Shown: one piece after another, positions 7,865 through 17,536 of the stretch
How positions within the stretch are numbered: the stretch's first letter is position 1
Layout: every line of letters starts with the position of its first letter
From: Pseudanabaena sp. BC1403
Lineage (GTDB): Bacteria; Cyanobacteriota; Cyanobacteriia; Pseudanabaenales; Pseudanabaenaceae
Length of the DNA: 38,725 nucleotides
Assembly: GCF_002914585.1 (NCBI RefSeq)
Contig: NZ_PDDM01000036.1
Location: 1 to 38,725 of the forward strand
Reading direction: 5' to 3'
Notes under the pieces: model-generated
Database searches by the model: none
Told to the model about the DNA's origin: nothing
Seen by the model: only the letters and a program-made list of their open reading frames with translations
Translations under genes and position numbers: made by a program

Positions 7865-9526
7865 ATGCATAGGTCAGGCTGGTTTGTCGGTTGGATTTTA
7901 TTATGTATGTCTACTACCCCTGCAACTTGGGCTTTAGACAAATCAGTCGATCGCCAAGGCATAGATGCAAGAACTTTACAAAAAGCACCCTATAACCTTA
8001 CTGGCAAAGACGTATTTATCGGACAAGTTGAGCTAAGCCGTCCTAGTCGTTTTGCCGTAGATAAAATCTCCAATAAACTTTTGCAACTAGACCGCATCAT
8101 TGTTCAACCCTACGAAGTCTTTTTTCGTGACGGTAAAGCTATCCCGAATCGCAATGTCGATGATCATTCCGCCCAAGTTGCCGCTGTGATCATTAGCCAA
8201 CATAAAATTCGTCGTGGGGTTGCCCCAGATGCCAAGCTGCTATCCTCAGCTTATTCACAACGTCGCCAAGATGGACAACCTGAAGCCTGCATCGCGGCTC
8301 AGCACGTTGCCCGACAATACAACGGTACTGTTCGCGCTATTAATTTCAGCTTTGGGGAACTCCTCAGTGAAGACCCTCGCCCTAATGCAAAACTCGATGG
8401 CGATGCTTTATTAACTCTATGCGTTGATTGGCTCGCTGCAACCTATAACACTTTACCGATCGTTGCTGGTAACCAAGGCAAAGGTGGTATTCCCATCCCC
8501 ACAGATCTATATAACGGTTTTACGGTCGGATTTACCCATGAGGTCGATGGCATTTACCGTCAACTCGATCGCGGCAACCTAATTGATGAGCCATATCTCG
8601 ATCGCAACAGCAATGGAAAATATGATCAAGGTGAAGTCTTTAGCGATCTCAATAAAGATGGGAAATGGACATCAGGAGTCGAAAGCCCCATCGATGGTAG
8701 GCGCTCAATGGCAATACTAGCTCCTGGAAATAACCTTAAACTACCGACCTTGCAAGGTAAATTTAAAAATGCTAATGGTTCCAGTTTTGCTACCCCCCAT
8801 GTTGTCGGGACGATCGCACTCCTACATGAATATGCCAATCGCCAAATCACAAGTGGCTACTGGAGTATTGATGCGCGTCGTCATGAATTAATTAAAGCTG
8901 TGCTAATTAACTCTGCTGATAAGCTCAAGGATATTGGCGATGGCAAAATTCTCGGCATGTCGAAGACTATTCTGGATGCTTTTGGCAAAACATGGATCGA
9001 CACCGAAGCCTATTCTAGCCGTGAGACACCCCTCAGTCGTAGTCTGGGGGCAGGTCAACTCAATGCCAATCGCGCTTTTCAGCAATTTCAAGCAGGGCAA
9101 CAATCTCCAAATAATGGCTCAGCTAATATCTCTGCGATCGGCTGGGATACAAATATTGTCGAAGTTGATAAATACCAAGAATATGTTTTTAGTGATCCCT
9201 TAGTTGCTGATAGTTTTATTTCGGCAACTCTAACTTGGGATCGTCAAGTTAAGCTCAACGACAAAAATGGTAATGGGTTATTTGATATTGGCGAAGAGTT
9301 CAGCGATGAGGATTTTAATAAAGTTGAGTTGTATTTGATGCGATCGCAAGATACCGATATTTCCCAAAATATCTGGTCATCAGCTAGCAAAATTGACAAC
9401 TTACAGCATATATTCATAAAAATCCCCATAACAGGCAAATACAAACTTAGAGTTGTTTTTAAGTCTCCCCAAACAAATATAGTTAGCCAACGCTATGGCT
9501 TAGCTTGGTGGGCAAAAAACTCTTAA
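7865..9526 (+). CDS. Secreted S8-like serine peptidase with calcium-loop insert
   Basis: This is a 553-residue subtilisin-fold protein with a signal peptide (1-24, ending TWALD). His101 lies in DDHSAQVAAVI, the oxyanion Asn203 in VAGNQG, and the nucleophile Ser307 in NGSSFATPHVVG. The usual catalytic-Asp strand reads FIGQVELSRP, with Glu56 where Asp is expected. Between Asn203 and Ser307 there are two EF-hand-like DxNxNG loops (246-257 and 261-273), and a third (466-477) lies in the C-terminal beta domain, so calcium binding is likely. The export signal places it in the periplasm or outside the cell. It is followed by a strong terminator. The family is conserved in fold, but its substrate is unknown. 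Confidence 0.88.
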   Translation: MHRSGWFVGWILLCMSTTPATWALDKSVDRQGIDARTLQKAPYNLTGKDVFIGQVELSRPSRFAVDKISNKLLQLDRIIVQPYEVFFRDGKAIPNRNVDDHSAQVAAVIISQHKIRRGVAPDAKLLSSAYSQRRQDGQPEACIAAQHVARQYNGTVRAINFSFGELLSEDPRPNAKLDGDALLTLCVDWLAATYNTLPIVAGNQGKGGIPIPTDLYNGFTVGFTHEVDGIYRQLDRGNLIDEPYLDRNSNGKYDQGEVFSDLNKDGKWTSGVESPIDGRRSMAILAPGNNLKLPTLQGKFKNANGSSFATPHVVGTIALLHEYANRQITSGYWSIDARRHELIKAVLINSADKLKDIGDGKILGMSKTILDAFGKTWIDTEAYSSRETPLSRSLGAGQLNANRAFQQFQAGQQSPNNGSANISAIGWDTNIVEVDKYQEYVFSDPLVADSFISATLTWDRQVKLNDKNGNGLFDIGEEFSDEDFNKVELYLMRSQDTDISQNIWSSASKIDNLQHIFIKIPITGKYKLRVVFKSPQTNIVSQRYGLAWWAKNS

Positions 9527-9529
9527 AGA

Positions 9530-9565
9530 AGTAAAAGCCTCGCTATGCGAGGCTTTTACTTTTTT
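9530..9565 (+). terminator. Terminator after the S8-like peptidase gene
   Basis: AGTAAAAGCCTCGC (9530-9543) pairs with GCGAGGCTTTTACT (9547-9560) around a TAT loop and is followed by a T run. It lies just after the stop codon. Confidence 0.9.
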
Positions 9566-9600
9566 ACATATAAATTCAGCTAGCTTAACCCGAACTAATG

Positions 9601-10245
9601 TTATTTAGGAGCCGCAGCATTAGGGCGCACAAACTGTGCATCCACAAAACCTAGCTCAAACAACTGCTGATAAGCTTGTGAGCCCAAATCGCGAGTTGGC
9701 GCTTGACTACGAATCAACTGAATTAACAAAGGCACAGCCAATTCAGGCTGATTTTTGGCGCGATAGACTACGGCAAGCTGATAGGTTGCCTCATCACGCA
9801 ACTGAGCTGTTTGTAAAGCCTTGCGACGATGGCTATCAGAAATGCGATTATCAATTCCTGAAAAGCTTGTCGTTAACTCTTGATAAAAATTTGATAGCTG
9901 GTTAAACACTTGGCGCGCATCTTGCAACTTAGTAACAGCTTGATCGTAATTTTGCTGACTAATTGCAGTCATCGACTCCGACATCAATCGCTGTCCACCC
10001 GAAATACTAAACACACTACTCTCAAGAGAATTGGGCTTAGTAGGCTCTAAAGGCTGAGCTTGGGGAGAAGCGACGGGCTGTGACTGGGCTAGAAGTTGCT
10101 GTGCTGAAGCAACATTTGGCGCGATCGCCCCTAGAGACAGCCAAGCAGCAGAAACAAGAGAAACAACTGCGGCTGGCAAAGCAAACTGAAACGGGCGAGG
10201 ATTAGCGAAAGATGTGGACATAGGTTGCAAATTCTGGATGCTCAC
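9601..10245 (-). CDS. Exported TPR-like helical protein of unknown function
   Basis: The 214-residue product has a hydrophobic export or anchor segment at ~22-48 ending AQQLLAQ, then a Gln/Pro-rich linker. From ~80 to 200 it has an all-helical region with repeats resembling tetratricopeptides (QQNYDQAVTKLQDARQVF and AKNQPELAVPLLIQLI). A second Met at residue 9 (10221) is an alternative start that would leave a more typical signal peptide. It is divergent from the ATP synthase operon. I infer a periplasmic scaffolding role from the repeats only and do not recognise a named family. Confidence 0.75.
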   Translation of the reverse strand: MSIQNLQPMSTSFANPRPFQFALPAAVVSLVSAAWLSLGAIAPNVASAQQLLAQSQPVASPQAQPLEPTKPNSLESSVFSISGGQRLMSESMTAISQQNYDQAVTKLQDARQVFNQLSNFYQELTTSFSGIDNRISDSHRRKALQTAQLRDEATYQLAVVYRAKNQPELAVPLLIQLIRSQAPTRDLGSQAYQQLFELGFVDAQFVRPNAAAPK

Positions 10246-10606
10246 AGAAAGTAATGAATTTTAAGCGAAAACTTAGTCAGGCAATTAAAAAAACAAATTT
10301 AGAAGCTAATTTAATTTTTTAACTTATTTTTTCAGAATTCGTCTAAAACTTTTTGCTATGGTAACACCCCAACATAGACTAAATACCTATTATAAAGTAT
10401 CCGCCAAAAAGTATAGGCAATGGCTTTGTGCCGCCGCATAGTTATTTGTTGAAGAGTTGTAAAGCAAATGTGGCATCTTGCGTGATATTCTTAGTAACGT
10501 TGTAGGCAGCTACATCCAAGTCTTTAGACACCCAATTTCGTTTGAGTAATATCTCAAATAACAGTTCTTCACTCAAATAATCAGCAATTTTCGCTAAAAG
10601 TCAACA
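10246..10606. other. Intergenic region upstream of the ATP synthase operon
   Basis: This 361-base divergent gap should carry the promoters of the minus-strand TPR-like gene and of the atp operon. TATTATAAA-type sequence near 10388 could be part of a promoter, but no -35/-10 pair is clear. A small minus-strand open frame (10442-10576) is listed separately. Confidence 0.4.
10442..10576 (-). pseudogene. Possible small gene or gene relic (44 codons, TTG start)
   Basis: On the minus strand a protein-like frame reads LSEELLFEILLKRNWVSKDL and continues to LFNK followed by TAA at 10444-10442. The composition looks coding rather than random. However, there is no ATG: the best start is TTG at 10576, and an in-frame stop lies ten codons further upstream. 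Its start is only 30 bases from the atp1 start, so an active gene here would crowd the atp promoter. I regard a decayed gene as somewhat more likely than a live small protein. Confidence 0.3.
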
Positions 10607-11041
10607 GTGAAGATTATTCCCGCAAAAAACAGTACAGCTTCGCAGGCGATTGTGGACAGCTCATCTTCATCAGTTTCTGATGGAATGGATGAATACAATC
10701 GTCTCAAATTAAAGCTGTTAATGCTAACCATCATCTCTGGACTAGCTATTGGTCTGGTTGTGTTGTGCGTGTATGGATGGAACATTGCACTCAGCTATTT
10801 TGTCGGTGCAGTGGTCGGTGCTATCTATCTTAGGATGCTTTCCAAAGGGGTAGATCGTTTGGGTAAACAGTCCAAGCGACTCGGTTATGCTCGCTTTGGC
10901 GTATTTGTAGTTCTAATAGCGATCGCCGCCAAGTCAGAACAATTGCAGGTTTTGCCAGCATTTTTTGGCTTTATGACCTACAAACTTGCTGTTTTAGCGA
11001 TTCTTGCTCAAGATTTGACAGGTGTGTCTCATTCTCGCTGA
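10607..11041 (+). CDS. atp1: ATP synthase accessory protein Atp1 (UncI-like)
   Basis: This is the small membrane protein that opens ATP synthase operons and helps assemble the c-ring. The 144 residues contain four hydrophobic segments (~36-58, 64-82, 95-110 and 115-137), the expected UncI topology. The reading frame opens at GTG 10607, with no earlier ATG. The internal Met24 would remove only a disordered Ser-rich N-terminus and is a possible alternative. The gene lies 32 bases upstream of the subunit a gene. Confidence 0.88.
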   Translation: MKIIPAKNSTASQAIVDSSSSSVSDGMDEYNRLKLKLLMLTIISGLAIGLVVLCVYGWNIALSYFVGAVVGAIYLRMLSKGVDRLGKQSKRLGYARFGVFVVLIAIAAKSEQLQVLPAFFGFMTYKLAVLAILAQDLTGVSHSR

Positions 11042-11073
11042 TTTGACCTCTTACAGGTTGTAACATATCGAAC

Positions 11074-11835
11074 ATGATCGATCCAGTAATTTTTAGCCAT
11101 CAAAACAGTTTTGCCGCACTAGAAGTGGGTAAACACTTTTATTGGCAGTTCGGTAACCTAGCGGTACATGGTCAAGTATTAATCGTTAGCTGGATTGTAA
11201 TGGGCGTAGTACTTGTTGCTGCAATCATCGGATCTAGCACGGCCAAAGCTGACCAACATGTTCCCGCAGGTTTTCAAAATTTCATGGAATATGCTCTGGA
11301 ATACGTTCAGAGCATTGCCAAAGACCAAATTGGCGAGAAGCATTATAGAGAATGGGTACCATTTGTTGGTAGTCTATTCTTGTTTATCTTCGTATCAAAT
11401 TGGGCTGGAGCACTAGTTCCTTGGAAACTAATTAAGCTACCTGAAGGCGAACTAGGCGCACCTACTGGTGACATTAATACAACTGTTGCCTTGGCTTTGT
11501 TAGTCTCTCTAGCCTATTTCTATGGGGGATTGAAGAAGCGTGGACTGGAATTTTTTACCAGATATGTTCAAGCTTCACCGTTTCTCCTCCCTTTATGGGT
11601 TCTAGAAGACTTTACGAAACCACTCTCCCTGAGCTTCCGTCTTTTCGGGAACATTCTCGCGGATGAGCTAGTAGTTGGCGTTATGGTTCTCCTAGTGCCT
11701 TTGTTTGTTCCTATGCCATTAATGGTTTTGGGACTATTTACAAGCGCAATCCAAGCCTTGATTTTCTCAACACTTGCCGCGTCTTACATTGGTGAAGCAA
11801 TGGAAGGTCATGGAGATGAAGGTCATGAGCATTAG
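11074..11835 (+). CDS. atpB: ATP synthase F0 subunit a
   Basis: Subunit a (cyanobacterial name atpI) forms the proton half-channels against the c-ring in the thylakoid and plasma membrane. At 253 residues it has the normal length. The conserved helix reads [20 protein letters not shown] (177-196), with the essential Arg at 189. The C-terminal helices carry [16 protein letters not shown], and the tail is His/Glu-rich ([10 protein letters not shown]). The 115-base gap before the c gene holds three imperfect TTGTATTT repeats. Confidence 0.97.
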   Translation: MIDPVIFSHQNSFAALEVGKHFYWQFGNLAVHGQVLIVSWIVMGVVLVAAIIGSSTAKADQHVPAGFQNFMEYALEYVQSIAKDQIGEKHYREWVPFVGSLFLFIFVSNWAGALVPWKLIKLPEGELGAPTGDINTTVALALLVSLAYFYGGLKKRGLEFFTRYVQASPFLLPLWVLEDFTKPLSLSFRLFGNILADELVVGVMVLLVPLFVPMPLMVLGLFTSAIQALIFSTLAASYIGEAMEGHGDEGHEH

Positions 11836-11944
11836 ATAGCATTTGACTTTTCATTTCTATAATTTCACAATTGTATTTTTATCTTGTATTTCGCTCTTGT
11901 ATTCTGTAAATTCTTCTCTCCAGCAAATTAACTAAAAAAAGTAA

Positions 11945-12199
<255 letters not shown>

Positions 12200-12211
12200 G
12201 AGTTAATCAGA

Positions 12212-12243
12212 AAGAAGCTATGAGTGTCTGCTCTTAGCTTCTT
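12212..12243 (+). promoter_or_regulatory. Hairpin with a five-codon mini-ORF between subunits c and b'
   Basis: AAGAAGCTA (12212-12220) pairs with TAGCTTCTT (12235-12243). An inner GAG/CTC extension follows a single T-T mismatch, and the loop is TGTCTG. No T run follows, so it is not a classic terminator. An AAGAAG motif in the 5' arm precedes ATG at 12220, which opens ATG AGT GTC TGC TCT TAG, a mini-ORF wholly inside the hairpin. Confidence 0.6.
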
Positions 12244-12280
12244 CATGACTCTAACAACAGAATCTTTTGGCAAAATAACT

Positions 12281-12778
12281 ATGATACTTTTGAACCTTGT
12301 CTCAACTGTTCTGCTTGCTGCGGAAGCTGTCGAGCAGAAGGGTGGATTATTTGATGTCAATGCCACTCTCCCCATTATGGCGGTGCAGTTCATTGTTTTT
12401 GTGGCAATTCTCAACGTTATTTTCTTCAAGCCTCTAAGTAAAGCGATCGATGATCGTGACGATTATGTTAGAGAGCAAATTATTGGAGCGAAAGAACGTC
12501 TAGAGAAAGCTGAGTTAGTTGTAAAGCAATATGAGCAAGAGCTTGCTACTGCTCGTAAAGCCACTCAAAACGTTTTAGCTACCGCTCAAGCGTCCGCAAA
12601 TAAGATTCGCAACGAACGTATTGATGCAGCTATGGCAGAAGCAAAAGCAAAAGTTGCAACTGCTAAGGCTGAAATCGAAAAACAAAAGCAAGATGCTACA
12701 GCATCTTTGGATACGGAAGTGGAATCACTCAGTCGCCAAGTTCTAGAAAAGCTTTTGGGTAACTTAGTAAGATCCTAG
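12281..12778 (+). CDS. atpG: ATP synthase F0 subunit b'
   Basis: Subunit b' is one half of the b/b' peripheral stalk found in photosynthetic bacteria and plastids. From ATG 12281 the product is 165 residues, close to filamentous cyanobacterial homologues. It has an N-terminal leader (MILLNLVSTVLLAAEAVEQK), GGLFDVNATLPIMAVQF, one transmembrane helix (~31-50) and a long Ala/Lys/Glu coiled coil. The frame is open further up to GTG 12224 (184 residues) and has another ATG at 12245, but those extensions lie in or next to the hairpin and lack similarity. The ATG at 12220 is in another frame and stops after five codons. Confidence 0.93.
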   Translation: MILLNLVSTVLLAAEAVEQKGGLFDVNATLPIMAVQFIVFVAILNVIFFKPLSKAIDDRDDYVREQIIGAKERLEKAELVVKQYEQELATARKATQNVLATAQASANKIRNERIDAAMAEAKAKVATAKAEIEKQKQDATASLDTEVESLSRQVLEKLLGNLVRS

Positions 12779-12843
12779 TCTTCATAATCCTAGATAGCTT
12801 CGGTCTGGCTTCTGGCTGATATTGAGTAATAGAAATAACGTTT

Positions 12844-13377
12844 ATGATTAGCAATTTCGTTTTACTTGCTAGCGAAGCAGGCGAGTCTTCAGGAATTGGT
12901 TTTAATACCGATATTCTTGAAACTAATGTAATTAACTTAGTAATTGTCGTAGCTTTCCTGGTATATGCAGGTCGCGGTTTTCTTGGCAAGATCCTCTCAA
13001 ATCGCTTGGAGTCCATCCAGTCAGCGATTGGTGATGCAGAGAAACGTCAAAAAGAAGCAACAGATAAGCTAGCAGTGCAGCAAGGAAAATTGGCTCAGGC
13101 AAAAACTGAAGCGGATAACTTGCGTAAACAGGCTGAAACTGATGCTAAGCACGCGGCTGATTTAATTTTGGCAACGGTAGATGCAGATATTGCTCGTTTG
13201 CGAGAATCTGCCGATCAAGAGATTGCAACAGAACAAGAAAGGGTAATCGTGCAATTGCGTCAGCAAGTTGCCGACAAAGCTCTTGCTAGTGTGCAGTCAT
13301 ATTTTGATCGCGGTTTGAGTGAATCTACTCAAATTGAACTAATCGACCGTAGCATTGCCCTTTTAAGTTCTGACTAG
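12844..13377 (+). CDS. atpF: ATP synthase F0 subunit b
   Basis: This is the second peripheral-stalk subunit, 177 residues. A short N-terminal segment (MISNFVLLASEAGESSGIGF) is followed by NTDILETNVINLVIVVAFLV, which forms the membrane anchor (~27-45). A long charged coiled coil (~55-160) then reaches the delta subunit. It heterodimerises with b'. It is followed eight bases later by the delta gene. Confidence 0.96.
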   Translation: MISNFVLLASEAGESSGIGFNTDILETNVINLVIVVAFLVYAGRGFLGKILSNRLESIQSAIGDAEKRQKEATDKLAVQQGKLAQAKTEADNLRKQAETDAKHAADLILATVDADIARLRESADQEIATEQERVIVQLRQQVADKALASVQSYFDRGLSESTQIELIDRSIALLSSD

Positions 13378-13385
13378 GAGAAAAC

Positions 13386-13943
13386 ATGAAATCTAGTTCT
13401 GTTAGTCAAGCAGTCGTTGCTCCCTATGCTGAGGCTTTGATGTCCTTAGCCCAAGAGCAAAATCATTTAGATGCGATCGCCAAAGATGTACGTTTAATTA
13501 GCGAAACTCTTACTGATTCAGTTGAATTAACTCAACTTTTCGCAAGTCCTCTAGTTGGTGCAAATGTCAAAAAAGGCGTAATTGAAAGTGCATTTGGTTC
13601 TTCGGTTAACGTTTTGACCAAAAGCTTTCTACTTCTATTAGTGGATCGCAAACGCATTGCCTTCTTGAGCGAAATCATCAGTCAGTTTCAAGCTTTATTG
13701 CGTGTGATTGATGGCGTAGCTCTTGCAGAAATTACATCTGCTTTAAAATTGAGCAGATCTCAAGAGGATAGCCTTCGCGATCGCGTCAAAGCGATGACTA
13801 AATCTAAGAGCGTCCAGCTTGACATAACCATCAATCCTGATTTGATCGGTGGCGTAATCATCAAAGTTGGCTCTCAGGTAGTAGATGCAAGCATTCGTGG
13901 ACAGCTACGCCGTCTTAAGACAAGCTTAACCGCAGGCGTTTAG
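13386..13943 (+). CDS. atpH: ATP synthase F1 subunit delta
   Basis: Delta (cyanobacterial name atpD) caps the F1 head and binds the b/b' stalk. The 185-residue protein has the family's helical N-terminal domain (VVAPYAEALMSLAQEQ, 10-25). The OSCP-type C-terminal signature is DLIGGVIIKVGSQVVDASIRGQLRRL (roughly 152-178). A GGAG ribosome binding site overlaps the end of the preceding stop codon region (13377-13380). Confidence 0.96.
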   Translation: MKSSSVSQAVVAPYAEALMSLAQEQNHLDAIAKDVRLISETLTDSVELTQLFASPLVGANVKKGVIESAFGSSVNVLTKSFLLLLVDRKRIAFLSEIISQFQALLRVIDGVALAEITSALKLSRSQEDSLRDRVKAMTKSKSVQLDITINPDLIGGVIIKVGSQVVDASIRGQLRRLKTSLTAGV

Positions 13944-13955
13944 AAGGTCAGAGTA

Positions 13956-13983
13956 ATTACGAATTACGAATTACGAATTACGA
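13956..13983. repeat. Four perfect heptamers ATTACGA
   Basis: There are four head-to-tail copies of ATTACGA in the gap between the delta and alpha genes. This is the style of the short tandem heptamer (STRR) repeats known from filamentous cyanobacteria. Imperfect TAATAGCTAA-like repeats follow at about 14000-14020. Confidence 0.85.
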
Positions 13984-14067
13984 ACCAATCATCAAAAAGC
14001 TAATAGCTAACTGCTAATAGCCAAATTCTCAAATATAAAAAACAAATCGATCGCTGATAACTGGTAA

Positions 14068-15594
<1,527 letters not shown>

Positions 15595-15600
15595 TCCACA

Positions 15601-15650
15601 AATAAGCTAATAAAAAAGAGGGCATATGCCCTCTTTTTTATTAGCTTATT
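15601..15650. terminator. 50-base perfect palindrome ending the ATP synthase operon
   Basis: Bases 15601-15625 are exactly the reverse complement of 15626-15650. The core is AAAAAAGAGGGCAT/ATGCCCTCTTTTTT, which works as a rho-independent terminator with its own A and T runs. The arms extend to AATAAGCTAAT/ATTAGCTTATT. Confidence 0.9.
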
Positions 15651-15653
15651 TTA

Positions 15654-15681
15654 TTGAAAATGAAATTCTAAACTCTATGAT
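15654..15681 (+). promoter_or_regulatory. Promoter of the restriction-modification operon
   Basis: TTGAAA (15654-15659) and TATGAT (15676-15681) are separated by 16 bases and lie about 30 bases upstream of the methylase ATG. This is a good sigma-70-type match immediately after the atp terminator, so the module is probably transcribed independently. Confidence 0.6.
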
Positions 15682-15713
15682 ATGCTGCTAATCAAGTAGT
15701 CTTTTGTACTTCG

Positions 15714-16619
15714 ATGTCTAACTTACCGCATCCAGTTCAATATCAGGGTAGCAAGAGAAATCTCGCTTCATTTATTCTTGGCTTTTTTCCTGACAAGATA
15801 GATAGACTGGTTGAACCTTTCGCGGGGACTGGAGCAATTAGTATCGCAGCATCGGCTAAACAATACGCACAAAGATTTTGGTTAAATGATCTTAATCAGC
15901 CCCTAATAGAATTACTCCAGTTGATTATTGATGATCCGCGTGAGATCGCTAATACTTACGCAGATATATGGAATGAGCAGCATAGTGATTCAATAGGTCA
16001 CTATTTTGAAATTAGAACAAGATTTAATCAAACTAACGATCCAAAATTGTTTTTATATTTACTAGCTAGATGCGTAAAAGGTTCTGTACGTTATAACTCT
16101 GAAGGTCTATTTAATCAGAGTCCAGACAAGAGACGCAAAGGGACAATTCCTGCAACGATGAGTAAAAATATTACGGGGGTTTCTAGCCTATTAAAAGGTA
16201 AATGTCAGTTTACGGCTTGGGATTATCGTAAAGTATTAGCGGCAGTCCAGAAAACTGATCTGGTTTATCTCGATCCGCCTTATCAGGGTGTATGTGGAAA
16301 TAGGGATTCAAGATATTTATCGGGTATTGATTTTGATAATTTTGTTCTCGCTCTTGAGAGTCTCAATGATCGGGGCATTAGGTTTGTAATTAGTTATGAC
16401 GGCAAGTTAGGGAATAAGGCTTTTGGTCAGATTTTACCTGAGAGATTGGCTCTTAAAAGAATTGAAATTGAAGTTGGGAGATCGTCGCAGTCAACTTTAT
16501 TAGGTAGAGAAGAAAAAACCATTGAGTCTTTGTATTTATCACCAAATCTGATAAAGGATAAGTTGATCGATTTGGCTAGCTATAGGTATGAACAGCCAAG
16601 ACAATTGACGTTGGTGTGA
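15714..16619 (+). CDS. DNA adenine methyltransferase, D12/Dam class (alpha order)
   Basis: This transfers a methyl group from S-adenosylmethionine to adenine N6 in a specific DNA site. The 301-residue protein has, in order, motif X (QYQGSKR, 9-15), motif I (EPFAGTGA, 34-41), a target-recognition region (~95-165) and the catalytic motif IV DPPY (187-190). That is the alpha arrangement of the Dam/M.DpnII family. The downstream HNH gene begins three bases after its stop, so the pair looks like a type II restriction-modification operon and this enzyme would protect the host. The recognition site cannot be read from the sequence. GATC is the commonest for the class. Confidence 0.92.
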   Translation: MSNLPHPVQYQGSKRNLASFILGFFPDKIDRLVEPFAGTGAISIAASAKQYAQRFWLNDLNQPLIELLQLIIDDPREIANTYADIWNEQHSDSIGHYFEIRTRFNQTNDPKLFLYLLARCVKGSVRYNSEGLFNQSPDKRRKGTIPATMSKNITGVSSLLKGKCQFTAWDYRKVLAAVQKTDLVYLDPPYQGVCGNRDSRYLSGIDFDNFVLALESLNDRGIRFVISYDGKLGNKAFGQILPERLALKRIEIEVGRSSQSTLLGREEKTIESLYLSPNLIKDKLIDLASYRYEQPRQLTLV

Positions 16620-16622
16620 AAA

Positions 16623-17354
16623 ATGGATAGCTCTCAGCCATTACCCGATGATTTTTTGCAGATTTGTCGATCTGTGACTGCCAAAAGACCGAAAGCGGTA
16701 ATTGACCATATTCTCCAATATGGTTTTATTACAACTGAGGATCTGAAAGGAACCTATGGTTATAATCATCCGCCGAGAGCCGCTAGGGATGTGCGCGAAC
16801 ATGGTATTCCCTTAGAAACTTTTCGGGTGGTCGGAAGTGATGGTAGAAAGATTGCTGCCTATAGGTTTGGAGATATTAGCAAGACAAGATTTTCGAGGTT
16901 GTCTGGTCGGACGGGGTTATCAAAGCAGATTAAGGATGAGTTGATTAAGAGTTATGGTTGTCGATGTTTTATTTATCTAGAGCAAGTGGATGAGCGCGAG
17001 CTGCAAATCGATCATCGTGTTCCTTTTGAGGTTGATGGTGAACCAGATTTAGCACCTGAAAACTTTATGCTTTTATGTGGTTCTGCGAATCGAGCAAAGT
17101 CTTGGGCTTGTGAGCATTGCCAAAATTGGATTGAGCTTAAGGATAAGTCTATTTGTTTGTCATGTTACTGGGCATATCCAGAAAATCATGTACATATTGC
17201 AATGCTACAGGTGAGGCGCATAGATCTGTTGTGGGAGGAGGATGAGGTGGCGGTGTATGAGGCTTTGAAGCAAAGGGCGATGAGTTTAGATAAGGCAATC
17301 CCTGAGTTTGTTAAGGAAATTATCGAACAGGAAATTAGTCGTGATGAAGATTAG
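16623..17354 (+). CDS. HNH endonuclease, probable type II restriction enzyme
   Basis: The 243-residue protein has three parts. An N-terminal winged-helix-like DNA-binding region (~20-85) reads YGFITTEDLKGTYGYNHPPR and then a DVREHGIPLETFRV wing. An HNH core follows (Asp130-His131, Asn147, Asn156, Lys159, with Cys113, Cys115 and Cys152). A C-terminal zinc-ribbon-like segment has Cys163-x2-Cys166 and Cys178-x2-Cys181. It starts three bases after the methylase stop with no clear ribosome binding site of its own, so translational coupling is likely. That order, methylase first, fits a need to protect DNA before nuclease appears. Assignment as a restriction enzyme rests on context plus domains. 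Confidence 0.82.
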   Translation: MDSSQPLPDDFLQICRSVTAKRPKAVIDHILQYGFITTEDLKGTYGYNHPPRAARDVREHGIPLETFRVVGSDGRKIAAYRFGDISKTRFSRLSGRTGLSKQIKDELIKSYGCRCFIYLEQVDERELQIDHRVPFEVDGEPDLAPENFMLLCGSANRAKSWACEHCQNWIELKDKSICLSCYWAYPENHVHIAMLQVRRIDLLWEEDEVAVYEALKQRAMSLDKAIPEFVKEIIEQEISRDED

Positions 17355-17536
17355 GTAATTTTTTGCACATACTGATATTTTCAAGCCACCTTTCAACTTG
17401 ATTTTGATACAAAAATTATAGATATTTAGAGAAAAGATAGATTACTATCATTCCTATCTAGCAGTCTATTGAAAAAAACAGATCGCAAAAATTTATCATT
17501 TTCCTTAGGTTCATCTTAAATATTAGCCAAGCAAAT

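Noticed and set aside
7666-7872. Plus-strand frame of 68 codons in the hairpin cluster
   Set aside because: It is translated from palindromic repeats and shows no protein-like features.
12220-12237. ATG 12220 as start of subunit b'
   Set aside because: It is in another frame and stops after five codons; the family similarity begins in the frame of ATG 12281.
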